Shown piece by piece: positions 9,060-19,643 of a stretch of 64,000 nt of DNA. The position numbers were made by a program, and so were the translations under genes. The stretch covers positions 2,480,001-2,544,000 of the forward strand of contig NZ_CP047176.1 in the NCBI RefSeq assembly GCF_009834225.1, in the 5' to 3' direction. The notes beneath the pieces were generated by a model. The model saw nothing but the letters and a program-made list of their open reading frames with translations, did no database searches and had not been told where the DNA came from. This stretch comes from Rathayibacter sp. VKM Ac-2759 (GTDB lineage: Bacteria > Actinomycetota > Actinomycetes > Actinomycetales > Microbacteriaceae). Numbering within the stretch: the stretch's first letter is position 1; each line of letters opens with the position of its first letter.

Positions 9060-9980
9060 ATGTCGGGACACGGTGCGAAGAGCGGGCTGACCAAGCGCGA
9101 GCGGCAGGAGCTCGCCCGCGAGCAGGCGCGGGAGCGGCGCGAGGCCGAGCGGAGGCGTCGACGCCGCAACCGGGTCCTCGGGCAGAGCGGAGCGGCGCTC
9201 GGCGTACTCGCGGTCGTCGCCCTCGTCGCGTGGAACGTGTGGTCGCAGCAGGCCGTGGCCAGCATCGGCCCGGCCAACATGCTCAGCGACGGGATCGTGC
9301 TCTCCGGCTCCGACTCGACCGTCGCCGCGGTCACCACCGCCCCGATCGAGCCCGGCGCCGAGCCCGTCGCGACCGACGAGGCGGCCGCGCGGGCCGGCGG
9401 AGTCGTGACGGTCGACCTCTACGTCGACTACCTCTGCCCGTACTGCGGGCAGTTCGAGACGACGAACATGGCCGACCTCGAGTCGTGGCTGACGCAGGGG
9501 GCGATCACGCTCGAGATCCATCCGATCGCGATCCTCGACTCCTCCTCGGCGGGTTCGCAGTACTCGAGCAGGGCCGCCAACGCCGCGGCGTGCGTGGCCG
9601 ACGAGGACCCGGACAGGTTCCTCGCCGTGCACGAGGCGCTGTTCGCGCAGCAGCCCGCCGAGGGGACCGCGGGGCTGGACGACGACGCGCTGCGGACGCT
9701 CGTGACCGACGCGGGCGTGACCGACGACGACGTGCTGGCCTGCATCACGAGCGGCGAGTTCCGGCCCTGGGTCGCGGCGGCGACGGAGCGGGCGACGACG
9801 CAGCCTCTCGCCAACTCGTCCCTCGGGAAGCTGGTGTCGACTCCGACCGTGCTCGTCAACGGCCAGCAGTACACCGGGGCGCCGGACGACGCGGACGCCT
9901 TCGTGTCGTTCATCACGTCGACGCTCGAGGCGGAGTCGACGGCCGCGACGGACACGCCGACGCCGACTCCGGCGGGCTAG
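9060..9980 (+). CDS. membrane-anchored DsbA-family thiol oxidoreductase
   Basis: Predicted single-pass protein with a highly charged cytoplasmic N-terminus (Arg/Glu-rich, about residues 10-42), one transmembrane helix (about 46-62) and an extracytoplasmic thioredoxin-fold domain. The active-site motif is C126-P-Y-C129 in the context YLCPYCGQFE, and the cis-Pro strand appears as VSTPTVLVNG. This is the actinobacterial DsbA/thioredoxin_4 arrangement, implying oxidation or isomerisation of disulfides in exported proteins. The C-terminus ends in a Thr/Pro-rich tail. No ribosome site precedes the ATG, but a -10-like hexamer lies 7 nt before it. It is transcribed away from efeB after an 87-nt gap, so it is probably separate. 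Confidence 0.88.
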   Translation: MSGHGAKSGLTKRERQELAREQARERREAERRRRRRNRVLGQSGAALGVLAVVALVAWNVWSQQAVASIGPANMLSDGIVLSGSDSTVAAVTTAPIEPGAEPVATDEAAARAGGVVTVDLYVDYLCPYCGQFETTNMADLESWLTQGAITLEIHPIAILDSSSAGSQYSSRAANAAACVADEDPDRFLAVHEALFAQQPAEGTAGLDDDALRTLVTDAGVTDDDVLACITSGEFRPWVAAATERATTQPLANSSLGKLVSTPTVLVNGQQYTGAPDDADAFVSFITSTLEAESTAATDTPTPTPAG

Positions 9981-10045
9981 GCCACGCTCGGGGCGGGTCT
10001 CGATCCGCCCCCGCGGGGCCGCTCGATGCGCAACGGACACCGGAC

Positions 10046-10089
10046 ATGCGGAAGGCCGGCCGGAGCGTGCTCCGGCCGGCCTTCCGCAT
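10046..10089. terminator. bidirectional terminator
   Basis: Perfect 21-bp inverted repeat (10046-10066 with 10069-10089) and only a 2-nt gap at the apex. It ends 3 nt from the typA stop and separates two convergent genes. It is the longest perfect stem noticed in the window. Confidence 0.85.
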
Positions 10090-10092
10090 GGA

Positions 10093-11997
10093 TCAGTTCT
10101 GCTTCTTGAGGCGGCTCGTGGCGCGAGCGCGAGCGTTCGCGTCGAGCTCGACCTTGCGGATGCGCACGATCTCGGGGGTGACCTCGACGCACTCGTCCTC
10201 GCGGGCGAACTCGAGACACTCCTCCAGAGTCAGCTGACGCGACGGCGTCATCGACTCGAAGGTGTCGGAGGTCGACTGACGCATGTTGGTCAGCTTCTTC
10301 TCCTTGGTGATGTTGACGTCCATGTCGTCGTTCCGCGAGTTCTCTCCGATGACCATGCCCTCGTAGACCTCCTCGGTGGGGTTCACGAAGAAGGTCATCC
10401 GCTCCTGGAGCGCGATGATGGCGAACGGAGTCACGACGCCCGTGCGGTCGGCGACGATCGAGCCGTTGTTGCGGGTGACGATGGCGCCGGCCCACGGCTC
10501 GTAGCCGTGCAGGATGGCGTTCGCGATGCCGGTGCCGCGGGTGGTGGTGAGGAACTCGGTGCGGAAGCCGATCAGGCCGCGCGAGGGCACGATGAACTCC
10601 ATGCGCACCCAGCCGGTGCCGTGGTTCGCCATGTTCTCCATGCGGCCCTTGCGGGCGGCGAGGAGCTGCGTGATCGCGCCGAGGTACTCCTCCGGGGCGT
10701 CGATGGTCAGGTGCTCGAAGGGCTCGTGCACCTTGCCGTCGACCTGGCGGGTGACCACCTGGGGCTTGCCGACGGTGAGCTCGAAGCCCTCGCGGCGCAT
10801 CTGCTCGACGAGGATGGCCAGCGCGAGCTCGCCGCGGCCCTGGACCTCCCACGAGTCGGGACGGCCGATGTCGAGGACCTTGAGCGACACGTTTCCGATC
10901 AGCTCGCGGTCGAGCCGGTCCTTCACCATGCGCGCGGTGAGCTTGTGGCCCTTGACCTTGCCGACGAGCGGCGAGGTGTTGGTGCCGATCGTCATCGAGA
11001 TCGCCGGGTCGTCGACCGTGATGGCCGGCAGGGGGCGGATGTCGTCCGGGTCGGCGATGGTCTCGCCGATCGTGATCTCGGGGAAGCCCGCGATCGCGAC
11101 GATGTCGCCGGGACCGGCCGACTCGGCCGGGTAGCGGTCGAGCGCCTTCGTGATCAGCAGCTCGGTGATGCGGGCGTTGGTGTGCGAGCCGTCGTGGTGG
11201 ACCCAGGCGACGGTCTGGCCCTTCTTGATCGTGCCGTTGAAGACGCGGAGGAGGGCGAGGCGGCCGAGGAACGGCGACGCGTCGAGGTTGGTGACGTGGG
11301 CCTGGAGCGGCGCGTCGTCCTCGTAGGTCGGCGCGGGGATGTGCTTGAGGATCGCCTCGAAGAGCGGCTCGAGGTCCTCGGCGTCCGGCAGGGTGCCGTT
11401 CTCGGGCTTGTTCGAGGAGGCGCGGCCGGCCTTGCCCGAGGCGTAGACGACGGGCACGTCGAGGATCGCGTCGAGGTCGAGGTCGGGGACGTCGTCCGCC
11501 ATGTCGGAGGCGAGGCCGAGCAGGAGGTCCTGGCTCTCGGCGACGACCTCGTCGATGCGCGCGTCCGGGCGGTCGGTCTTGTTGACCAGCAGGATGACGG
11601 GCAGCTTGGCCTCGAGCGCCTTGCGGAGCACGAAGCGGGTCTGCGGGAGGGGGCCCTCCGACGCGTCGACCAGGAGGCAGACGCCGTCGACCATGGACAG
11701 GCCGCGCTCGACCTCTCCACCGAAGTCGGCGTGGCCGGGGGTGTCGATCACGTTGATCGTGATGGGGCCGTCGGTCGCGTGGACGCCGCTGTACGAGACA
11801 GCGGTGTTCTTCGCGAGGATCGTGATGCCCTTCTCGCGCTCGAGCTCGTTCGAGTCCATCGCGCGCTCGTCCACGTGGGCGTGCGCGTCGAAGGAGTTCG
11901 TCTGCTTGAGCATGGCGTCGACCAGGGTGGTCTTGCCATGGTCGACGTGGGCGACGATCGCGACGTTGCGCAGGTCGGAGCGGGTGGCACTTGCCAT
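10093..11997 (-). CDS. typA: translational GTPase TypA/BipA
   Basis: Ribosome-associated GTPase of the EF-G/LepA group, linked to stress and low-temperature growth and to 50S assembly in other bacteria. The N-terminal G domain has G1 AHVDHGKTT (residues 16-24), G3 DTPGHADFGGEVER and G4 VNKTDRPDAR; an EF-G-like C-terminal region follows, with the TypA-specific tail ending in KKQN. The start is ATG at 11997, giving 634 residues, the normal length. In-frame sequence continues far upstream into the transporter genes, but that is an open frame caused by base composition. In mycobacteria typA also lies near mshB, fdxC and dapC. Confidence 0.95.
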   Translation of the reverse strand: MASATRSDLRNVAIVAHVDHGKTTLVDAMLKQTNSFDAHAHVDERAMDSNELEREKGITILAKNTAVSYSGVHATDGPITINVIDTPGHADFGGEVERGLSMVDGVCLLVDASEGPLPQTRFVLRKALEAKLPVILLVNKTDRPDARIDEVVAESQDLLLGLASDMADDVPDLDLDAILDVPVVYASGKAGRASSNKPENGTLPDAEDLEPLFEAILKHIPAPTYEDDAPLQAHVTNLDASPFLGRLALLRVFNGTIKKGQTVAWVHHDGSHTNARITELLITKALDRYPAESAGPGDIVAIAGFPEITIGETIADPDDIRPLPAITVDDPAISMTIGTNTSPLVGKVKGHKLTARMVKDRLDRELIGNVSLKVLDIGRPDSWEVQGRGELALAILVEQMRREGFELTVGKPQVVTRQVDGKVHEPFEHLTIDAPEEYLGAITQLLAARKGRMENMANHGTGWVRMEFIVPSRGLIGFRTEFLTTTRGTGIANAILHGYEPWAGAIVTRNNGSIVADRTGVVTPFAIIALQERMTFFVNPTEEVYEGMVIGENSRNDDMDVNITKEKKLTNMRQSTSDTFESMTPSRQLTLEECLEFAREDECVEVTPEIVRIRKVELDANARARATSRLKKQN

Positions 11998-12071
11998 GTG
12001 AACGGACTCGTCTCGTGTTCTCGTGCATAAAGGGGGACTATCCATCGTACCGCAGGCTCGCCGGGGAACGG

Positions 12072-12139
12072 CGAGAGGCCCCGGACTCCGCCGGAGCGCC
12101 TGCGCGGCAGGCTCTCTCGGCGGGGTACGGGGCCTCTCG
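12072..12139 (-). terminator. terminator of the dpp operon
   Basis: 12-bp inverted repeat CGAGAGGCCCCG (12072-12083) / CGGGGCCTCTCG (12128-12139), with a smaller CTCCG/CGGAG hairpin in the loop, 10 nt beyond the stop of the ATPase gene. Confidence 0.7.
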
Positions 12140-12149
12140 ACGGCGCGGA

Positions 12150-13879
<1,730 letters not shown>

Positions 13880-13883
<4 letters not shown>

Positions 13884-14839
13884 CGGAGGGCCCTCGCCTT
13901 CGGGTCGAGCGCGTCGCGCAGGGCCTCACCCATCAGGATGAAGCTCAGCACCGTGATGGTCAGCGCGGCGGACGGGTAGATCAGCGTCTGCGGGTTGGTC
14001 CGCAGGTCGCGCTGGGCCTGGCTGATGTCGTTGCCCCACGACATCACCGAGCCGGGGAGGCCGACGCCGAGGAACGACAGGGTCGCCTCCGCCGTGATCG
14101 CCGCGCCCAGCGAGATCGTCGTCACGACGATCACGGGGGCGATCGAGTTGGGCATGACGTGCCGGAAGAGGATCGCCATCCGCGAGAGCCCCGTGGCCGT
14201 CGCCGCGCCGACGAAGTCGGACTGCTTGACCCGGAGGACCTCCGAGCGGAGGACGCGGGCCGTGGTGGGCCACGCGAACGCGCCGATCGCCAGGGCGATG
14301 ACGAACACGTTCCGGTGCTCCGAGAAGACCGACATGATGACGACCGCGGCGAGGATGTAGGGGATCGAGAAGAAGATGTCGCCCGCGCGCATGATCACGG
14401 TGTCGACCCAGCCGCCGAAGAAGCCGGCGAGGGCTCCTCCGATGACACCGGTGATCGTCGTGATCGCGATCACGATGAGGCCGACGGACAGCGATGTCGA
14501 CGTGCCGAAGATGATCCGCGAGTAGACGTCGCAGCCCTGCTTCGTGAAGCCGAGCACGCTGCCGTCGCCCGGTCCGTCGAGACTGCGGCCGAGGTCGCAC
14601 GCGCGCGGGTCCGCCGAGGTGAAGAGGTTCGGCAGCAGGGCGACGGCGATGATGAGCAGGATCAGGACGCCCGAGATCCAGAACATGGGGCGCTTGCGGA
14701 GGTCCTGCCAGGCGTCGGTCCAGAGGTTGCTGGGCTTCTCGTCGAGCGAGACGGCGTCGATCGAGGCGATCGGGGTCTCTTCGAGAGGAGCGACGAAGTG
14801 ATCGATGCGGCGCGGTGCGCCGGGCGTCTCATTTGGCAT
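13880..14839 (-). CDS. dppC: peptide ABC transporter permease (DppC type)
   Basis: Inner-membrane permease of 319 residues. It has a long cytoplasmic N-terminus, a first helix at about residues 52-70, an extracytoplasmic loop containing two cysteines, and a C-terminal binding-protein-dependent-transport (BPD) core of five helices. The EAA-like coupling loop is seen as EVLRVKQSDFVGAATATGLS. The DppC/OppC subgroup is indicated by the extended N-terminus and by AEATLSFLGVGLP. It overlaps dppB by 11 nt and the ATPase gene by 4 nt, so the three are one translational unit. Confidence 0.9.
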
Positions 14840-15758
14840 AGCGGATCCTCGGGTCGAGTACGGCGTAGAGCAGGTCGACGAGGATGTTCACCACGAGGTA
14901 GAACAGCACCATCACCGTGACGAAGGAGACGACCGTCGGCCGCTCTCCTCGGATGATCGCCTGGTAGAGCGTGTTCCCGACTCCGGGAACGTTGAAGATG
15001 CCCTCGGTCACCGTCGCGCCCACGATCAGGAGGCCGAAGTCGGCGCCGAACTGGGTCGTGACGGGGATCAGCGAGTTGCGCAGGATGTGCACGGGCACGA
15101 CGCGGCGTCGCGACAGTCCCTTGCCGTAGGCGGTGCGCACGAAGTCGGAGCCCGCCGTCTCGATGACCGAGCCGCGCGTGAGGCGGATCGCGGAGGCGAC
15201 CACGAACAGCGCCAGCACGATCGCGGGCAGCAGCAGCCGCTCGAACGTCGCCTGGCCGCCGACCGTCGGTGGGAACCAGCCGAGCTGGACCGCGAAGAAG
15301 GTCTGGGCGATGAAGCAGAGCACGAAGATCGGCACCGAGACCAGCAGGAGGCTGACCACTAGGGCGCTCGCGTCGAAGAGCGAGCCCTTCCGGAGTCCGC
15401 TGATCAGGCCGATGGTGAGAGCGAGGACGATCTCGATGACGATGGCCATCATGGCGAGCGTGAGCGTCACCGGGAACGTGCGGGCGAGGATGTCGTTGAC
15501 CGACTGGCCCGAGAACGAGATGCCGAAGTCGCCCCGGACGACTCCGCCGAGGTAGTAGAGGTACTGGACGATGAAGGGGTCGTTCAGGTGGTACTGCTCC
15601 TCGAGACGCGCGAGGAGCGCGGGGTTCGGCGTCTTGTCGCCGAAGAGCGAGAGCAGCGGGTTCCCCGGCATGGCGAAGACCATGAAGTAGATGAGGAACG
15701 TCGTGCCGATCAGCACGGGGACGGCTTGCAGGATGCGTCGGACGATGTAGGCGAGCAT
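14829..15758 (-). CDS. dppB: peptide ABC transporter permease (DppB type)
   Basis: Inner-membrane permease of 309 residues with six hydrophobic helices. The N-terminal YIVRRILQAVPVLIGTTF and the FGISFSGQSV segment are typical of the DppB/OppB family, and the coupling loop is DFVRTAYGKGLSRRRVV. It pairs with DppC to form the translocation channel. The gene lies downstream of dppA after a 125-nt gap that holds a stem-loop, then overlaps dppC, so expression of the membrane part is probably lower than that of the binding protein. Confidence 0.91.
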   Translation of the reverse strand: MLAYIVRRILQAVPVLIGTTFLIYFMVFAMPGNPLLSLFGDKTPNPALLARLEEQYHLNDPFIVQYLYYLGGVVRGDFGISFSGQSVNDILARTFPVTLTLAMMAIVIEIVLALTIGLISGLRKGSLFDASALVVSLLLVSVPIFVLCFIAQTFFAVQLGWFPPTVGGQATFERLLLPAIVLALFVVASAIRLTRGSVIETAGSDFVRTAYGKGLSRRRVVPVHILRNSLIPVTTQFGADFGLLIVGATVTEGIFNVPGVGNTLYQAIIRGERPTVVSFVTVMVLFYLVVNILVDLLYAVLDPRIRYAK

Positions 15759-15819
15759 CTCAGCCCTGCCGATTCCGGTGTCGCATGGTGGGAGACCTCA
15801 TTCGATTCGGACCGAAACA

Positions 15820-15870
15820 GGGCGCTCCGCCCGCCGGCCGACCGAGGTCGACCACGCGGGCGAAGCGCCC
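15820..15870 (-). terminator. intercistronic stem-loop between dppA and dppB
   Basis: Near-perfect 15-bp inverted repeat (15820-15834 with 15856-15870, 14 of 15 pairs) just beyond the dppA stop. It is likely a partial terminator or an mRNA-stabilising structure that raises binding protein over permease. Confidence 0.6.
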
Positions 15871-15883
15871 CAGTTCTAGCAGC

Positions 15884-17503
15884 TTAGTTCTTGGTGATCT
15901 CGTAGTAGAGCGGCACCGAGTTCCAGCCGAACTGCACGTTCGACACGGTCTCGCCGTATCCGCCGGTCACGTTCGAGTACCACAGCGGGATCGCGGGAAG
16001 GTCCTTCAGGAGGACCTCCTGCGCCTGCTGGAACTTCTCGTTCGCCGAGTCGAGGTCGGTGTCGACAGCGCCCTCACCGAGCAGCTGGTCGAACTCGGCG
16101 CTCGAGTAGTCGCCGTCGTTCGACGAGGCGTTGGTCGCGTACAGCGGGCCCAGGAAGTTGTACAGACCCGGGTAGTCGGCCTGCCATCCGGTGCGGAACG
16201 CGGTCTCGATGGTGCGGTCGGTGATCTTGGTGCGCGCCTCGGCGAAGGTCGGGTAGGCCTCGCCCTCGGCGTCGATCCCGAGCGTGTTCTTGATCGAGTT
16301 GGACACAGCGTCGACCCAGCCCTGGTGGCCGCCGTCGGCGTTGTACGCGATCTTGAAGGTGCCGTCCCAGGGGCTGATGGCGTCGGCCTCGGCCCACAGC
16401 TCCTTCGCCTTGTCGGCGTTGTACTCGAGCACCTCGGCGCCCTCGAGGGAGTCGCTCCAGCCGTCGATCACCGGGGAGGTGAAGTCGGAGGCCGGGGTGC
16501 GGGTGCCCTCGAAGATCACGTCGGTGATCTGAGCGCGGTCGATCGACATCGAGATGGCCTGACGGCGCAGCTGGCCCTCCTCGCCGCCGAAGTGCGCGAG
16601 GCGCTCCGGGATGGTGAAGGACTGGAAGACGGCGGCGGGCTGGTTGACCGCACGGTCGCCCAGGTCGCTCTCGTAGGTGCCGTACGCGGAGTCCGGGATC
16701 GCGTCGAGGACGTCGAGGTTGCCGCCCTGGAGGTCGGAGTACGCCGCGTCCTGCGTCGCGTAGAACGTGATGGTGAGTCCGCCGTTGACGGGCGTGCGGC
16801 CGCCTGCGTAGTCGGGGTTCACGACGAGGTCGATCTGCACGTTGTGCTGCCACGCGTCATCGCCCGAGAGCATGTACGGGCCGTTGCCGATCGGGTTCTG
16901 ACCGAAGGCGTCCATGTCCTCGAACGCGGCGGCGGGCAGCGGGTAGTACGCCGAGTAGCCGAGACGGAGCGGGAAGTCCGACTTCGGCTCCTTGAGCGCG
17001 ACGGTGAAGGTGGTGTCGTCGACGACCGCGAGGCCGGAGAGCTCGCTGTCCTCGTCGTAGCTGAAGCCCTCGATGTCCTCGAAGAAGTAGCTGTTCAGCT
17101 GGTTGTTCGAGAGCAGCGCGCCGTAGTTCCACGCGTCGACGAACGAGCTGGCCGTGACCGGGTCGCCGTTCGTGAACGTGAGGTCGGGCTTGATGGTAAT
17201 GGTGTAGTTCTGCGCGTCGTCCGACTCGATCGACTCGGCGACGTCGTTCTGGGGAGCACCCTCGGCGTCGTAGTAGACGAGACCGGCGAAGATCTCGTCG
17301 AGGATCTTTCCGCCGCCCACCTCGTTGGTGTTCGTCGGGATCAGCGGGTTCTGGGGCTCGGAGCCGTTGGTGGTGATGATCGCGCCGGAGTCGCCTCCCG
17401 CGTCACCTCCGCCCGAGTCGCCCGAGCTGCTGCAGCCGGCCAGAACCAGGGTGCTCGCGGCGACGAGCGCCAGAGCCCCGAGGCCGAATCGTCTGATTTT
17501 CAC
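15884..17503 (-). CDS. dppA: peptide ABC transporter substrate-binding lipoprotein (DppA/OppA family)
   Basis: Extracellular solute-binding protein, family 5, of 539 residues. It begins with a lipoprotein signal peptide ending in VLAGC (Cys24), followed by a Ser/Gly/Asp-rich linker and the mature SBP_bac_5 fold, with GSEPQNPLIPTNTNE at the start and the family-typical TITIKPDLTFTNGDPVTA segment. GTG at 17503 is preceded by GGAGGAATA, a strong ribosome site. The predicted ligand is a di- or oligopeptide, but family 5 proteins also bind nickel chelates or opines. It is the first gene of the dppA-B-C-DF operon. Confidence 0.92.
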   Translation of the reverse strand: MKIRRFGLGALALVAASTLVLAGCSSSGDSGGGDAGGDSGAIITTNGSEPQNPLIPTNTNEVGGGKILDEIFAGLVYYDAEGAPQNDVAESIESDDAQNYTITIKPDLTFTNGDPVTASSFVDAWNYGALLSNNQLNSYFFEDIEGFSYDEDSELSGLAVVDDTTFTVALKEPKSDFPLRLGYSAYYPLPAAAFEDMDAFGQNPIGNGPYMLSGDDAWQHNVQIDLVVNPDYAGGRTPVNGGLTITFYATQDAAYSDLQGGNLDVLDAIPDSAYGTYESDLGDRAVNQPAAVFQSFTIPERLAHFGGEEGQLRRQAISMSIDRAQITDVIFEGTRTPASDFTSPVIDGWSDSLEGAEVLEYNADKAKELWAEADAISPWDGTFKIAYNADGGHQGWVDAVSNSIKNTLGIDAEGEAYPTFAEARTKITDRTIETAFRTGWQADYPGLYNFLGPLYATNASSNDGDYSSAEFDQLLGEGAVDTDLDSANEKFQQAQEVLLKDLPAIPLWYSNVTGGYGETVSNVQFGWNSVPLYYEITKN

Positions 17504-17626
17504 TATTCCTCCAGTGGTGTGAGGGCGCGCGAGAAGTGGTTTCCCTGACGCGAAGAAGGCCGTGCGCGTGGCGACGGCGTCGGCGCACGGGAGACTGTTG
17601 GCCACCGCGCGAATGCCTTGGACGAG

Positions 17627-17654
17627 ACTATGTATTGACTCGCTATCTCTGCAA
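17627..17654 (-). promoter_or_regulatory. candidate dppA promoter
   Basis: TTGCAG and CATAGT separated by 16 nt on the minus strand, about 120 nt before the dppA start. The matches to consensus are only moderate (3/6 and 4/6). Confidence 0.3.
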
Positions 17655-17669
17655 AAGCATGTGGGAACC

Positions 17670-17685
17670 GTTACACAGCGGTAAC
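17670..17685. promoter_or_regulatory. short inverted repeat upstream of dppA
   Basis: GTTAC-N6-GTAAC in the divergent region between dppA and the CPBP protease gene. It lies upstream of the candidate dppA -35 and could be an operator; the regulator is unknown. Confidence 0.3.
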
Positions 17686-17776
17686 CGGGAGGTGTAATCC
17701 TTGCGTGGGTCCGCACGAATCGTGCGTCCAGGCGCCTCCGGACGCGGATCATCGACGTTGCGAAAGGATCCGGGCG

Positions 17777-18589
17777 TTGTCCAACCAGCTTCCAGGAAGC
17801 ACTCCCCCACGGCGCCGGATCGGGGCCGAGATCCTGCTCGTCCTCGGTCTCTCGCTCGGTGCGTCGGCCGTCTACTCCGTCGTCTCGATCACCAACAAGC
17901 TGACGCGCTCGGTCGCCCTCGGTGATCAGACGACGACGATCAACGGCTCGCTGAGCGATCGTCCGACGTTCGACCTGATCTACCAGCTGCTCGCCCTGTT
18001 CTTCGATCTCGTGCCGGTCGCGCTCTGCGCGTTCCTCCTCTGGCAGAGCGCCGGACGTCCGCTCGGCCGTCTCGGGCTCGATCTGCGGCGTCCCGGGTTC
18101 GATCTGGGCAGCGGCGTGATCCTCGCGGTCGCCATCGGCGCTCCGGGGATCGGGCTGTACGCCCTCGGCCGCGCGCTCGGGATCACCGTCGCGGTCGTCG
18201 CGTCGCCGCTCGACACCTACTGGTGGACGGTCCCCGTCCTGGTGCTCTCGGCGATCCGCGCCGGCATCCAGGAGGAGGTCATCGTCGTCGGCTACCTCTT
18301 CGCGCGCCTGGAGGACCTCGGCTGGGGCCGCTGGCGGATCCTGTTCGCGAGCGCGCTCCTCCGGGGCAGCTACCACCTGTACCAGGGCATCGGGCCGTTC
18401 ATCGGCAACGTGATCATGGGGGTCGTGTTCGGGCTGTTCTACCAGCGCTTCGGGCGCACGCTGCCTCTGGTGATCGCGCACTCGATCATCGACATCGTCT
18501 CGTTCGTCGGCTACCCACTGGCCGTGGCGCTCTGGCCGGAGCTGTTCGCGGCGCCGCCCGCGACTCCCACTCCGACGCCGACGCCCTGA
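17777..18589 (+). CDS. CPBP-family intramembrane metalloprotease
   Basis: Polytopic membrane protein of the CAAX protease/bacteriocin-processing (Abi, CPBP) family. The catalytic motifs are recognisable: EE at residues 166-167 in QEEVIVVGYLFARL, a downstream RGSYHLYQG motif with its His, and the C-terminal HSIIDI motif. In the family the first motif is usually EExxxR; here the Arg position is Gly-Tyr, a common variant. TTG at 17777 is chosen because GAAAGGA lies 8 nt upstream; the frame is open to an earlier start at 17705 that has no ribosome site. The product is 270 residues, ending in a Pro/Thr repeat tail. The substrate is unknown. Confidence 0.82.
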   Translation: MSNQLPGSTPPRRRIGAEILLVLGLSLGASAVYSVVSITNKLTRSVALGDQTTTINGSLSDRPTFDLIYQLLALFFDLVPVALCAFLLWQSAGRPLGRLGLDLRRPGFDLGSGVILAVAIGAPGIGLYALGRALGITVAVVASPLDTYWWTVPVLVLSAIRAGIQEEVIVVGYLFARLEDLGWGRWRILFASALLRGSYHLYQGIGPFIGNVIMGVVFGLFYQRFGRTLPLVIAHSIIDIVSFVGYPLAVALWPELFAAPPATPTPTPTP

Positions 18590-18644
18590 GTCGAGCGGTC
18601 GCTGGAGTCGGGGCCGCACAAGTAAGGCTGGGCGACCGCTTCCC

Positions 18645-18682
18645 CCGAGATCTCGGCAGTTCCCCCCACTCAGCCTCAGTTG
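18645..18682. repeat. palindrome plus CAGCCTCAGTTG module, left copy
   Basis: CCGAGATCTCGG palindrome (18645-18656), 14 nt, then CAGCCTCAGTTG (18671-18682), the latter overlapping the end of the AbiEi-like gene. The same 12-mer and a related palindrome occur on the other side of that gene. Confidence 0.55.
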
Positions 18683-19545
18683 CGCAGACGTTGCCGCTGG
18701 CCGGGCGTCCAGAGGTGCACGCGGCGGCGCACGAGACCGGCGAGGGTCGCCTCAGTGGTCGGCCAGTCGTGCAGGACTTGACGAGAGGACAGCCGAACGA
18801 CGAAGAAGCCCCTCGCCTGCAGCGCGAGCGTGCGGCGGTAGTCCTCCTCGAGCTGGACGGACCCGGTGTGGAAGGCGCGACCGTCGGTCTCGACCGCGAG
18901 GCAGTCGCCGATCACGTTATCGACGGCGCCGACCCCCTCGACCGGTACCTGCGCGCGCACCCGGGCCCGGAGGCGGACGCCGGCCAGGCGGATCCTCGTC
19001 TCGAGACCCGACTGGCAGCCCCTCACGACCAGGTCGAAGACCCGCCGTCGCCCAGCCGACGCCAGAGAACTCAGTGCGATCAAGTCGTCGTAGGGCAGGA
19101 GGCCCTTGTCGACCACCGAGTCGAGGGCCATCACGGCCTCCTCTTGAGGGAGGCACTCGACCGCGTGGAGGACGCTGGCGCGGATGCCGTCGCGCGAGCA
19201 CGTCTCCCGACCGCAGCCCGGCCACTCGCGCCAGTGCAGACGGACACCTCGCGCGGGCGACCGCACTGCGTTCGGCGCGACAGCGACATGCAGCTCCCGC
19301 TCCGCGAGGACCCATACCTTCCGGGAGGCGAGCGCGGACGCGCAGGTGAGCACTCCGCCCGCTGCGACCGCCCGACGCTCGTCGACCGGGACGGACGGCA
19401 GAGCGAACCACCCCCGTCGGAGGCGGAGCACGAGTCCTTCGCGCAACGCCAGCTCCAGGAAGTGCCGACTGCACCCGTCGGAGGCGAGCTGACGGGCGGA
19501 GGCCACCCCGTCGCGAGCGGCGAGGGCGAGGAGAACGCGGTTCAT
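18676..19545 (-). CDS. AbiEi-like winged-helix protein with DUF559 (Vsr-like) C-terminal domain
   Basis: A 289-residue protein with two parts. Residues 1-50 (VLLALAARDGVASARQLASDG and RLRRGWFALPS) match the N-terminal winged-helix module shared with AbiEi-type antitoxins. The C-terminus has a DUF559-like, Vsr/PD-(D/E)xK-type core: AVETDGRAFH (about 218-227), then LEEDYRRTLALQARGFFVVRLSS. It may therefore bind DNA and perhaps cut it. No AbiEii nucleotidyltransferase toxin lies next to it, so it is not a classical type IV toxin-antitoxin pair. It stands alone between two related palindromic repeat modules. Such proteins are common orphans in Microbacteriaceae; their function is unknown. Confidence 0.75.
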   Translation of the reverse strand: MNRVLLALAARDGVASARQLASDGCSRHFLELALREGLVLRLRRGWFALPSVPVDERRAVAAGGVLTCASALASRKVWVLAERELHVAVAPNAVRSPARGVRLHWREWPGCGRETCSRDGIRASVLHAVECLPQEEAVMALDSVVDKGLLPYDDLIALSSLASAGRRRVFDLVVRGCQSGLETRIRLAGVRLRARVRAQVPVEGVGAVDNVIGDCLAVETDGRAFHTGSVQLEEDYRRTLALQARGFFVVRLSSRQVLHDWPTTEATLAGLVRRRVHLWTPGQRQRLRN

Positions 19546-19643
19546 CCCGCGAGGATGCCCCTGCCATGACCTGCGGTGGCCGGAGAACCGGGCGGCGGTG
19601 GAGAGCCGACCCGGACCAGGCCCTCGGGAGGATCGACGATTCG

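Noticed and set aside
10263..10284. TGTCGGAGG copy on the plus strand inside typA
   Set aside because: It lies antisense within the typA coding sequence, with no plus-strand gene after it and no suitable hexamer; treated as chance.
18676..19545. Type IV toxin-antitoxin (AbiE) locus
   Set aside because: Only an AbiEi-like winged-helix module is present; no AbiEii nucleotidyltransferase neighbour exists, and the C-terminus is DUF559-like.
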